Position numbers and translations under genes: made by a program
Shown: positions 1-7,246 of the stretch, one piece after another
Layout: the number at the start of each line of letters is the position of its first letter
How positions within the stretch are numbered: position 1 is the first letter of the stretch
Notes under the pieces: model-generated
What the model was told of the DNA's origin: nothing
The model's input: only the letters and a program-made list of their open reading frames with translations
The model's database searches: none
Origin: Candidatus Accumulibacter vicinus
GTDB lineage: Bacteria; Pseudomonadota; Gammaproteobacteria; Burkholderiales; Rhodocyclaceae
Assembly: GCA_002425405.1 (NCBI GenBank)
Contig: DIME01000094.1
Location: 1 to 9,910, forward strand
DNA length: 9,910 nucleotides
Reading direction: 5' to 3'

Positions 1-578
1 ATGAGTTGTGTATAAGGCTATGAGTGAAGCCGGGACTTGGGTATTAGGGTATGCGCTCAACGATAAAACATATAATCTTCTGCCTCTATTGGCCAAGGGT
101 GGGGAATGTCTTCGCAAGGGCGCAAGGGTCGGATAGTGCTTTTGCGCCGGTCCCGAATGAACAAGTGCTTTGTATCAGTGCCAGGGCCTCTAAACGCAAA
201 CACCATATGGTTTATGTCATATAACTGTAGGATTCGTAGCAACTTTTCTTTGTTGTTTGGCCTTATTCGCTTCTTCTCGCCGAGAACTGGCGCATATGAT
301 GGCAATCTGGGCATTGGATTAGCGTGACGTCCAGCAAAAAAGTAGATTGGCCTATTCATGCCGAGTGCGGAGGTCCCGATATCAGTGCCAAGGTTGGAGA
401 GTTACAAAGACGGCTCATGGCAGCGCGTGAGCGACGTGCGTGATTCTCTTAAGCGGCCTGAGACGGTTCTTCGACATTCAGATGACGGAATTCCTCGTCC
501 TGCCGCTGCCGGATGGTCGAAGGACTTTTTCATCAGCGCTTATTGGTGTGACAACATTATAAAACTTAGGAGAAGCCC
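1..578. other. Left flank without a convincing gene
   Basis: This stretch looks more AT-rich than the operon at 2507-8230. It holds only weak coding candidates: a 100-codon - strand frame (57-359, listed separately) and two short + strand frames. The first short frame, 324-443, has a GTG start and 39 codons, and its product ends with a charged helix-like stretch, VGELQRRLMAARERR. The second, 440-562, has a GTG start and 40 codons, overlaps the first stop as GTGA, and ends 16 bp before the next gene. Neither has a good ribosome binding site. They may be the split remains of an older gene or chance frames. No RNA gene, terminator or clear promoter was recognised. Confidence 0.4.
57..359 (-). 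CDS. Possible small hypothetical protein, doubtful
   Basis: This is a 100-residue open frame on the minus strand, opposite to all the good genes around it. The product is basic and rich in proline and aromatic residues, with a plausible helix-strand stretch in the middle (KEKLLRILQLYDINHMVFAF). I see no signal peptide, membrane segment or family motif. The bases upstream of the ATG do not show a clear Shine-Dalgarno sequence. I do not recognise it. It could be a real small gene in a low-GC flank, a fragment of a transferred gene, or a chance frame. I favour the last two. Confidence 0.2.
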   Translation of the reverse strand: MNRPIYFFAGRHANPMPRLPSYAPVLGEKKRIRPNNKEKLLRILQLYDINHMVFAFRGPGTDTKHLFIRDRRKSTIRPLRPCEDIPHPWPIEAEDYMFYR

Positions 579-1064
579 GTGCGCTACCTGAACATCATCC
601 GATTTATGTGGTTGGTTTTTTGTCTAGGCTTCCTTGCGTCGACCCACGCTTCGGCTCAGGAGTCAGCCCTGCCAAAGTTCGAGATTTTGTCGGTCGACTT
701 CGCCGACAAGATCGAAGGAGTCAACGGAGTGAGCTGGAAAACGAAAGATGCGTCGAAGTGGAAGGGTGCCATGGTATTGGTCAGGGCGACTCTGCCGCGC
801 GATATCGCGTTGTGGAATGCCGACTTCTCGCTTGCCTACCTGAGGGAAGGGGCCGAGGACAGAGCGCTTTCCCTCGGAGTCACCGCGCCATCATCGTCAA
901 ACGACAATCAGAGCATCTGGCTCGTCGGAGAGTATGTCAAAACCAGCGTCAAGAAGGGGACCCTGTATTTCAGACTTCTCTTTGCCTTGGAAAATGAGGT
1001 GACTGATATTTCTCTCTTGTATAAGCAGCCGGTGGTGAAGTCCTATTCGATTAGTCGAAAATAG
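579..1064 (+). CDS. Small exported protein of unknown family
   Basis: The product has 161 residues. I chose the GTG at 579 because AGGAGA (568-573) lies five bases upstream. The N-terminus is a clear Sec signal peptide: a short basic start (MRYLNIIR), a hydrophobic core at about 9-20, and an A-S-A cleavage motif at 24-26 followed by QE. The mature part is about 135 residues, looks beta-rich with alternating hydrophobic strands, and has no cysteine, lipobox or further membrane helix, so it should be a soluble periplasmic protein or secreted. I do not recognise the family. It is followed after 181 bp by a lipoprotein gene in the same direction, which suggests the two act together in the envelope. 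No clear sigma-70 promoter was found in front of it. Confidence 0.8.
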   Translation: MRYLNIIRFMWLVFCLGFLASTHASAQESALPKFEILSVDFADKIEGVNGVSWKTKDASKWKGAMVLVRATLPRDIALWNADFSLAYLREGAEDRALSLGVTAPSSSNDNQSIWLVGEYVKTSVKKGTLYFRLLFALENEVTDISLLYKQPVVKSYSISRK

Positions 1065-1187
1065 ACCCGACAAAATTTGGCTTCGACGCGTCGCCACAAA
1101 ATCTGGGTTGTTTTCGGTGGACTCGCCTGTATTGGTCATTGGAGAGGGGCGGCGCGGCAACACGAGGGGGATCTGATACATGCGCGG

Positions 1188-1208
1188 CGAGCGCTGAGCG
1201 CGCGCTCG
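1188..1208 (+). other. GC-rich hairpin in the lipoprotein gene leader
   Basis: CGAGCGC (1188-1194) and GCGCTCG (1202-1208) form a perfect 7-bp stem with a 7-base loop, ending 37 bases before the start codon at 1246. There is no following T-run, so it is not an intrinsic terminator. It could stabilise the downstream message or be a chance product of local GC-rich sequence. Confidence 0.25.
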
Positions 1209-1245
1209 ATCGCAGAGACAATGGGTCGTCGAAAGGAGGTGTCTA

Positions 1246-2052
1246 ATGCGCGGGGCGACAAAGAGAACTGTTGGTAAGCTAATTGTGGTGGTGGTTGCGG
1301 TGCCGCTTGTTTTGGGAGGCTGCTCGTCCGAAAGTTCGGACTGGAAAGACGCCCAGAACAAGGCTACGCCGGAGGCTTTGCAGGAGTTTCTGAAGCGGCA
1401 TCCAAACGGTCAATTTCGTCAAGCGGCAACAGACAGAATCGGGGAGTTAGCGAAGAAAGCCTGTGGGGCAGCAGATCTTCAGTCCTGCTTTGATTGGGGC
1501 GTTTCGCTTCGCGGTGGGGCGCGACCAAACGGGATGTCCTCGTCCAATGACTTCGAACGGGCCATCGATCCGCTACACAAGGCCTGTTGGGGGGGTAACC
1601 AGGGAGCCTGTAGCGATGCCGCAAAGCTACTGCGTATGGGGACCAGCACCGATCTTGAAGCGTCGCGCGCACTCACATACGAGTGCCGGGGTGGCGACCA
1701 GAATGCCTGTCGCATGGTCGTGACTAAAGCCAAGATCGGCTGTGACGCAGCCAAGGCGGACGCTTGCGTAGTGTTGGCTGATCATCTGCGGCGTGGGGCG
1801 GGCATTTCCAAGGATGAAGCCGCGGCGCGGGGTCTCTACCAGAAGGCTTGCAATGACGCCGGGTTCGAAGAGAACTTCTGGCCGTGTCTAGTGCTGAGCA
1901 AGATGTGGAGAAATGGTGAAGGAGGGCCGAGTAACGTTGCAGAAGCCGCCAAGTACAAGGGGATCGCGGAAACGAAGTTCTCAAACATGATGAACAAGGC
2001 TGCAGGCCTTCCAGTTGGCTCACTGCGCTACTCGATTGGTGACTTGGAATGA
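1246..2052 (+). CDS. Lipoprotein with cysteine-paired Sel1-like repeats
   Basis: The product has 268 residues. The ATG is preceded at good spacing by AAAGGAGGT (1232-1240). The N-terminus is a lipoprotein signal: basic residues, a hydrophobic core at 11-23, and lipobox L23-G24-G25-C26. Serine at +2 predicts outer-membrane sorting in Gram-negative cells. Residues 32-67 match the short helical motif often found in envelope proteins (W...A...ALQEFLKRHPNG.....A...I..L). From residue 70 on there are Sel1/TPR-like helical repeats in which cysteines occur in pairs: 73/81, 114/122, 147/155, 166/174 (all C-x7-C) and 202/214. This spacing recalls the Helicobacter cysteine-rich proteins, where each repeat carries one disulfide. 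The likely role is protein binding in the periplasm. It lies upstream of the Hsp70 operon, separated by 454 bp. Confidence 0.88.
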   Translation: MRGATKRTVGKLIVVVVAVPLVLGGCSSESSDWKDAQNKATPEALQEFLKRHPNGQFRQAATDRIGELAKKACGAADLQSCFDWGVSLRGGARPNGMSSSNDFERAIDPLHKACWGGNQGACSDAAKLLRMGTSTDLEASRALTYECRGGDQNACRMVVTKAKIGCDAAKADACVVLADHLRRGAGISKDEAAARGLYQKACNDAGFEENFWPCLVLSKMWRNGEGGPSNVAEAAKYKGIAETKFSNMMNKAAGLPVGSLRYSIGDLE

Positions 2053-2506
2053 GTTCATCGCTTGCTCCGCCCCACGGGTGCTCATGAGATCCATCTCTGA
2101 GATACGCCTATCCGGTTGACTCGAGTAACTACGGCTATACCCATGCCCTTATACACAACTCTGTACGCTTAAAAGAATCAATAACTTACACGATCATGCT
2201 GCGACATCTATAGGCGAACGACCTTACGGAGAATCAAGCACTTAGAAGTGGCAGAAGGCCTGGTGGTTGCTGAAACCCAGACTTGTGTAAGCGGTCATCA
2301 AAAAAATTCTCCGTGCTTCCGTGCCTGGTTTGCCGAGGCCCGGAGCCTTCTGAAGATCGGAGAACTTATCTGATAGCGCTTATAAGGGCATGCGATCACC
2401 AAGCGATTTGATTTGGATAATCCTGCAGATAAAGGAATTTGCCCTTAAGCGGCGGCGAGACTTTCGTGGTCGGGAGCATTGGGATCCCGGTGGGGAGGAG
2501 TAGGAG
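2053..2506. other. 454-bp intergenic region before the Hsp70 operon
   Basis: No convincing gene lies here on either strand. The region is visibly lower in GC than the operon behind it and must hold the operon's promoter unless transcription reads through from the lipoprotein gene. GATAAT at 2416-2421 resembles a -10 box but lacks a good -35 at 16-18 bp. I see no convincing sigma-32 heat-shock promoter and no intrinsic terminator for the upstream genes. It contains a split 12-bp inverted repeat (2142-2153 and 2381-2392). GGGGAGGAG at 2492-2500 is the ribosome binding site for the next gene. Confidence 0.6.
2142..2392. repeat. Split 12-bp inverted repeat, 251 bp end to end
   Basis: CATGCCCTTATA at 2142-2153 is the exact reverse complement of TATAAGGGCATG at 2381-2392. 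The copies bound most of the intergenic region. I see no target-site duplication beside them and no coding sequence between them, so a small transposable element is possible but not shown. Paired binding sites for a regulator, or chance, are other readings. Confidence 0.35.
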
Positions 2507-4141
2507 ATGGACGCTGAATTGACAACTGGACAGGAGCCCCGGTTTCCAGTGGCTCTGCTGGCGCGTTGCGGCGCTGACCTCTACCGGGCCAACGCCTTCC
2601 GGGTGACTGGTCTCGGCGTGGAGGCGGGTGGCCGGGAAATCGCTCGTCAGGCGGAGCGCCTTCAGACCATGCAAAAACTCGGCTCGGCGATCCGTCCCGG
2701 CGGGGCGCTGGCGCTCGAGCCGCCTCCCGACACAGACGCGCTACGCCAGGCAAGCCAGCGGCTGGCCGATCCGGAGCAACGGCTGGTCGATGAACTGTTC
2801 TGGTTCTGGCCGCTGACCGCGGGTTGTGCTGACCGAGACCCCGCTCTTGCGGCACTGGCACGGGGCGATCTTGCCGAAGCCGCTCGCCAGTGGACGACGC
2901 GCGAGTTGAATGACGATGCGTCGGCCCACAATCTGGCGGTGCTCGCCCATCTGCAGGCGCTCGACCTGGAGCGCCTGGGCGACGAGCTTCCTCGCGAAAC
3001 GGCGCAACAGCAAAGCAAATTCTGGCTCGACGCGCAGCAGCAGTGGCGCAAGGTGCTGCAGAACGAAGCCTTCTGGGGTCGTCTGACGGCTCGGGTTCGA
3101 ATCCTGGACGACCCGCGGCTGACCACGGGGCTCGTGCGCCGGATCAGGCAGGCGTTGCCGGAAATGCTGCTGACGATCAATGCGCAACTTGCCGTCGCCG
3201 CGCTGGAACGTCAAGAAACGGATCGAGCATACCGGCACCTGACGCTGATTCGCGCCTCGGGCTTCGACCAGGCCGACATCGATGCCGCGCTGGCGCGCGT
3301 GATCCAGCCGTTCCGCAAGCGTCTGATGACTTTGATCGACACGGCACGCAACGAGGCTCAGGCGGCCCCAAGTTCCGCGGATGTCGTTGCCGAGCGGCTT
3401 CTCCTTCAGTCGAAGGGGCTCACCAGCATTCTATGTGCCATATTGCCGACGGAAAGCACGGTTCGAGTGACCCTGCTCGACGAACTGGCTTCCTGCGCCG
3501 ACAGATGCCTGACCGTCTTCGTCAATGAGACCCGCAAGTGGTCGCGGTGTCTGGAACTCGAAAAGCAGATCCACGCGATCGCGGCAAGCCCCGGCTTGCG
3601 GTCGACAATTGAAGAGGAAATCGAAGTCTGCGAGCGCAATGCCGCCGAAGAGGAACATTACGGAGTCTGCTGGTTTTGCAAGAAACAGGCGCCCACTCCC
3701 TCTTGCGAGGTGGAGGTCAAGCTTTACGGCGACGTCAAGAGTACGCGACAGTGGGGAGACAACATGGTGCGGACGACATGGAATATTCGGACGATGATGG
3801 CTCCGCGGTGTAATGGATGTCGCCAGTTGCATGAAAGATTTGCGGGTGTTCTAAAAAAAACATTCGTTGTGGTTCTATTCTTAGGATATCTAAGCGGGGT
3901 TGCGCTGTTTCTTCAAAGAGGAGAGCCGTGGGGTATCGCATTGGTAGCGGGAGTGGTCGTGCTCCCCGTCGCATTGATTTCGTTAGGGATCGTTATTCCG
4001 GTTTTTTTCGGTATTGAAATCCTGGTTCTCAAGATGAAATACGGAACCAAGCCGACCACAAAGGCCAATCAATTTCCTCCGATTGCCGCTCTGATGAAAG
4101 CAGGCTGGAAATTGGGCGACAAACCCCCCGGAAATTCGTGA
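2507..4141 (+). CDS. J-like/TPR/zinc-ribbon membrane protein of the Hsp70 operon
   Basis: The product has 544 residues and is the first gene of the operon. Residues 25-53 (start LYRANAFRVTGLGVEAGGRE) resemble J-domain helices I and II, and 78-102 (ALRQASQRLADPEQRLVDE) resembles helix IV with its typical 'L.DPE.R..D' pattern. The HPD tripeptide that drives Hsp70 ATP hydrolysis is absent, and a Gly/Pro-rich stretch sits in its place. Residues 113-152 look TPR-like, followed by a long helical region to about 385. A four-cysteine zinc ribbon follows: C388-x2-C391 and C435-x2-C438. Two or three hydrophobic segments (about 452-470 and 476-508) then anchor the protein in the inner membrane, leaving a basic tail of about 35 residues. 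There is no signal peptide, so the N-terminal part should be cytoplasmic. I infer a J-like co-chaperone or adaptor for the Hsp70 encoded downstream. The J-like assignment is from residue patterns only. Confidence 0.8.
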   Translation: MDAELTTGQEPRFPVALLARCGADLYRANAFRVTGLGVEAGGREIARQAERLQTMQKLGSAIRPGGALALEPPPDTDALRQASQRLADPEQRLVDELFWFWPLTAGCADRDPALAALARGDLAEAARQWTTRELNDDASAHNLAVLAHLQALDLERLGDELPRETAQQQSKFWLDAQQQWRKVLQNEAFWGRLTARVRILDDPRLTTGLVRRIRQALPEMLLTINAQLAVAALERQETDRAYRHLTLIRASGFDQADIDAALARVIQPFRKRLMTLIDTARNEAQAAPSSADVVAERLLLQSKGLTSILCAILPTESTVRVTLLDELASCADRCLTVFVNETRKWSRCLELEKQIHAIAASPGLRSTIEEEIEVCERNAAEEEHYGVCWFCKKQAPTPSCEVEVKLYGDVKSTRQWGDNMVRTTWNIRTMMAPRCNGCRQLHERFAGVLKKTFVVVLFLGYLSGVALFLQRGEPWGIALVAGVVVLPVALISLGIVIPVFFGIEILVLKMKYGTKPTTKANQFPPIAALMKAGWKLGDKPPGNS

Positions 4142-4179
4142 CATAGGGCAAGCACCGGGAAAGGGAGGAGACCGGCGTA

Positions 4180-4713
4180 ATGATCACAAATCTGCGGCAG
4201 ATGTGTTTTCCAAGAGAGTTTCGCATAGCCCCGCCCTGCTGGCCGGAAGATATGCCGGCGCGATTCGAACGACTGGCGGCGGCATTGCTGTCCGAGCGGC
4301 CTACTGTCGATCCGCCAGCGGTCGGCTCGCCCCCGAATCCGGATCTGAAGGCGCAAGAGCGTCTGCTCGCGGATGTCTGCACCGGGCTGTGGCGCCTGCG
4401 CGGGCGCATGCTCAAACCCGATTCCGACGAACCGCTGGATGAGATGCGCCGGGCGTATCGCCACCTGCAGTCGGTATGGGACGCCTTGCGGCAGGCAGGT
4501 ATCGAAATCCGCGACCATACCGGCGAATTGGTTCCAGAGGGCGGTATCTATGCCCTGAAGACGATCGCTTTCGAGCCCCGACCCGGATTCACTCGCGAGA
4601 CGGTCATCGAAACGATCCGGCCCTCGGTGTATTACCGGTCGGAGACGATCCAGATGGGCGAGGTCATCATCGGCACACCGCCCCGGCCCGAGGAAGCGGC
4701 ACCCGGTAGATAG
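4180..4713 (+). CDS. Short divergent GrpE-like nucleotide exchange factor
   Basis: The product has 177 residues. The ATG is preceded by GGGAGGAG (4163-4170), nine bases away. The last 70 residues match the GrpE beta-domain pattern: a YALKTIAFEP strand (124-133), a P-G-F turn (135-137), a strand with VIETIRPSV (142-150) where GrpE has its 'V..V...GY' segment, and the closing IQMGEVIIGTP (157-167). The helical part that precedes it (about 57-107) is much shorter than the long coiled coil of housekeeping GrpE, and the first 56 residues are proline-rich. The expected role is release of ADP from Hsp70. It lies 38 bp after the J-like gene and 39 bp before the Hsp70 gene, which strongly supports a dedicated pair. 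The shortened stalk would change or remove the dimer stalk and thermosensor of classical GrpE. Confidence 0.82.
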   Translation: MITNLRQMCFPREFRIAPPCWPEDMPARFERLAAALLSERPTVDPPAVGSPPNPDLKAQERLLADVCTGLWRLRGRMLKPDSDEPLDEMRRAYRHLQSVWDALRQAGIEIRDHTGELVPEGGIYALKTIAFEPRPGFTRETVIETIRPSVYYRSETIQMGEVIIGTPPRPEEAAPGR

Positions 4714-4752
4714 CCTTGTTTCAACCACGAATCGCACAGGAGAACGCACGCC

Positions 4753-7239
4753 ATGTCACGCCAAACCATCGATTTCGGTATCGACCTGGGCACCACCAAC
4801 AGTTCGATCGCGGTCTTTTCCGGGACCGCGACGCAGGTTTTCATGAATCATGAAAACCTGGAATACACGCCCTCGGCGGTGTGGATGGATCCCTCGGGCA
4901 ATACCGTCGTCGGCCGTCGCGCGAAGGAACAAACGGAAAAGGACCGCGAAAACGCTTTTTCGGAGTTCAAACTTCAGATGGGCACCACCCACGAATACGT
5001 CTTTGCGCGCACGGGCCGGAAGATGCGGGCGGAAGAGCTTTCGGCCGGAGTACTCAAGGATCTGCGGGACACGGTTCGCCGTCGCTCGGGCGAGGAGGTC
5101 ACCTCGGCCGTGGTGACCGTTCCGGCGGCCTTTGAACTGCCACAGTGCGAGGCGACGAAACGGGCCGCCGAGCTCGCCGGTTTCAGCGTCGCGCCGCTGT
5201 TGCAGGAGCCGGTTGCCGCCGCTCTCGCGCACGGCTTTCAGGCCGCCGCCGACAACAAGTTCTGGCTGGTCTATGACTTCGGCGGCGGGACATTCGATGC
5301 GGCGATCATCAAGAAGGTCGATGGCACCATGCAGGTAGTCAATCACGCCGGCGATAATCATCTCGGCGGCAAGCTGATCGACTGGGCCATCGTCGAACAA
5401 CTCTTTATCCCTGCCGTAGCCGGAACGCAGCGACTGCGCGATTTTTCACGGCACAACGCGAAGTACGCGGGTGCGGTCGCCAAACTGAAACTGGCGGCCG
5501 AGAAAGCCAAGATCGATGTCTCGCGCGACGCCTCGACTTGGGTCGAAATCGACTTTCTGTGCAACGACGATCGCGGTCAGCCGATCGAGTTTCGTTGCGA
5601 GGTCAAGCGTGACGATGTCGAGCGCCTGATGGTGCCCTTCGTTGCCCGGTCGATCAATGTGTGCCGAAACGTGTTGACGGCATCGAAGCTGGGAACCGCG
5701 AATATCGAGAAGGTCCTGCTGGTCGGGGGGCCGACGCTGACGCCTTTTTTCCGTGACCGATTGGCCGATCCACGGGAGGGCTTGGGGATCCCACTCGACT
5801 TCAGTATCGACCCCTTGACCGTGGTCGCTCGAGGGGCCGCGATCTTTGCCGCGACGCAAAGGCTGGAACAGAGCCTGCAGGCACCGCAGCGAGGGACCTT
5901 TGGTGTCCAACTCGAGTATCGGCCGGTCGGACCGGAGCTGGAGCCTGACGTGGCCGGACGGGTCGTCGCGGGCGACGGTGCGGGTCTTGCCGGATATTCG
6001 ATCGAGCTGGTCAATCCTGGGCCACCCCGCTGGAGTACCGGCAAGATCGGGTTACCCGAGGATGGCGTCTTCTTCACCACCGTCTGGGCCGAAAAAGGCC
6101 GGCAGAACCGCTTCGACATCGAACTCTACGACCCGCAGGGCACGCGACAGCACGCACAACCCGAGCAGTTCACTTACACCGTGGGGGCGGTGTTTACGGA
6201 GCCGCCACTGATCAACTCCGTCGGAATCGCACTGGCCAACAACGAGGTTGAGTTCTTCCTCCGGAAGGGTGTGCCATTGCCGGCCCGACATCGGAATTTC
6301 CTGCGCACGGTCTTCGAAGTACGCGCTGGCAAGGAAGGCGATCTGATAAGAATCCCGATCGTCGAGGGGGAACACCCGCGGGCCGATCGTGATCGCCCGA
6401 TTGGCGAGCTCATCATCGCGGCACACCAGATCCGGCGGGACGTACCGGTCGGGAGCGAGGTCGAGGTGAGCGTCGAGATCGACGCCTCGCGGCTGGTGCG
6501 GGCGAAGGCCTTCATCCCTCTGCTGGACGAAGAGTTCGAGGCCGAGATGAAACTCGAGCTGAGGGCGCCGGACCCGGTTGCTCTCGGGAAGCGCCGAGAT
6601 GAGGCAAGCAAGCGCCTGGAGGAGGCCAACAAACGCGCCGCTGACTCCGACGACGACGCGAACGTGAAGGTAATCCTCAGGAAGATTGAGTCAGAGAACA
6701 TGTTGGCCGAGGTTGGCGGGGCCTTGTCGGCTGCGGCCTGCGACCGTGATGCCGCCGACAAGGCGGACAAGCGCTTGCTGGACCTCGAGGTTGCGTTGGA
6801 CCAGATTGACGGGGCTTTGGCGTGGCCAGCCCTGGTGGCCGAGGCGCGAAGCGAGTGCAAGGAGATCGACCATGTCGTCAGAGATTACGGCGACGCAGGT
6901 GAGAAGACGGTATGCCTGGCACTTGTCCGCGAAATCGACGGCGCCATTGACGCGCGTGACGCCGACATCGTGCGCGCCAAACTCAGCCAACTTCAAAACC
7001 TCAGTGGAACCGTGCTGCGCAGGCAGCCGGGGTATTGGGTGGCCATCTTCCGCAGGCTGGAGCGGGACAGTGGTCAAATGACCGATCCGGTCCAGGCGCG
7101 ACAACTCTTGGCCGACGGCAACAACGCCATCCGGACAGACGATCTGCGCGGGCTGCAGTCCGCGGTGCGTCAATTGGTCAAGCTGCTGCCCCGCGAAGAG
7201 CAGCAGAAGTATCCGATTCAGGGCGGACTGCAAAGGTAG
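4753..7239 (+). CDS. Divergent Hsp70 (DnaK-like) chaperone, 828 residues
   Basis: AGGAGA at 4738-4743 precedes the ATG. The ATPase domain (about 1-372) is complete: phosphate-1 motif GIDLGTTNSS with D11, the catalytic lysine K73, VTVPAAF (121-127), E152 in EPVAAALAHG, phosphate-2 motif YDFGGGTFD with D175 and T180, the adenosine motif VLLVGGPTLTPF (from about 321), and VVARGAAIFAA. It should bind and hydrolyse ATP. Beyond that it departs from DnaK. The hydrophobic VLLLDV linker is missing. About 110 extra, apparently beta-rich residues (about 375-487) precede a recognisable substrate-binding beta domain (about 488-606, with VPLPARH and the 'GE.P....' pattern). The C-terminus (607-828) is a long helical, charged region with no EEVD-type tail. 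DnaK has about 638 residues. The flanking J-like and GrpE-like genes indicate a self-contained chaperone set. Substrates are unknown. Confidence 0.95.
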   Translation: MSRQTIDFGIDLGTTNSSIAVFSGTATQVFMNHENLEYTPSAVWMDPSGNTVVGRRAKEQTEKDRENAFSEFKLQMGTTHEYVFARTGRKMRAEELSAGVLKDLRDTVRRRSGEEVTSAVVTVPAAFELPQCEATKRAAELAGFSVAPLLQEPVAAALAHGFQAAADNKFWLVYDFGGGTFDAAIIKKVDGTMQVVNHAGDNHLGGKLIDWAIVEQLFIPAVAGTQRLRDFSRHNAKYAGAVAKLKLAAEKAKIDVSRDASTWVEIDFLCNDDRGQPIEFRCEVKRDDVERLMVPFVARSINVCRNVLTASKLGTANIEKVLLVGGPTLTPFFRDRLADPREGLGIPLDFSIDPLTVVARGAAIFAATQRLEQSLQAPQRGTFGVQLEYRPVGPELEPDVAGRVVAGDGAGLAGYSIELVNPGPPRWSTGKIGLPEDGVFFTTVWAEKGRQNRFDIELYDPQGTRQHAQPEQFTYTVGAVFTEPPLINSVGIALANNEVEFFLRKGVPLPARHRNFLRTVFEVRAGKEGDLIRIPIVEGEHPRADRDRPIGELIIAAHQIRRDVPVGSEVEVSVEIDASRLVRAKAFIPLLDEEFEAEMKLELRAPDPVALGKRRDEASKRLEEANKRAADSDDDANVKVILRKIESENMLAEVGGALSAAACDRDAADKADKRLLDLEVALDQIDGALAWPALVAEARSECKEIDHVVRDYGDAGEKTVCLALVREIDGAIDARDADIVRAKLSQLQNLSGTVLRRQPGYWVAIFRRLERDSGQMTDPVQARQLLADGNNAIRTDDLRGLQSAVRQLVKLLPREEQQKYPIQGGLQR
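4834..4860 (+). repeat. Perfect 27-base palindrome inside the Hsp70 gene
   Basis: CAGGTTTTCATGA (4834-4846) and TCATGAAAACCTG (4848-4860) are exact reverse complements around a single central A. The site begins 81 bases downstream of the Hsp70 start and covers codons 28-36 without breaking the frame. In RNA it could fold as an 11-bp stem with a 5-base loop. It may be an intragenic operator, a translation-slowing hairpin, or the result of template-switch correction of an imperfect palindrome. Confidence 0.85.
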
Positions 7240-7246
7240 GCAACCA

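Noticed and set aside
608..997. 129-codon + strand frame overlapping the exported protein gene
   Set aside because: The product is Arg-rich with no motif, while the overlapping frame has a signal peptide and a good ribosome binding site.
2662..3238. Long minus-strand frames opposite the J-like gene
   Set aside because: They are rich in Arg, Ser and Ala, as expected for the antisense of GC-rich coding DNA, and the + strand frame has clear domains.
4753..7239. Housekeeping dnaK locus
   Set aside because: The order, lengths and domain changes differ, the J-like protein lacks HPD, and an OmpA-like gene is part of the unit.
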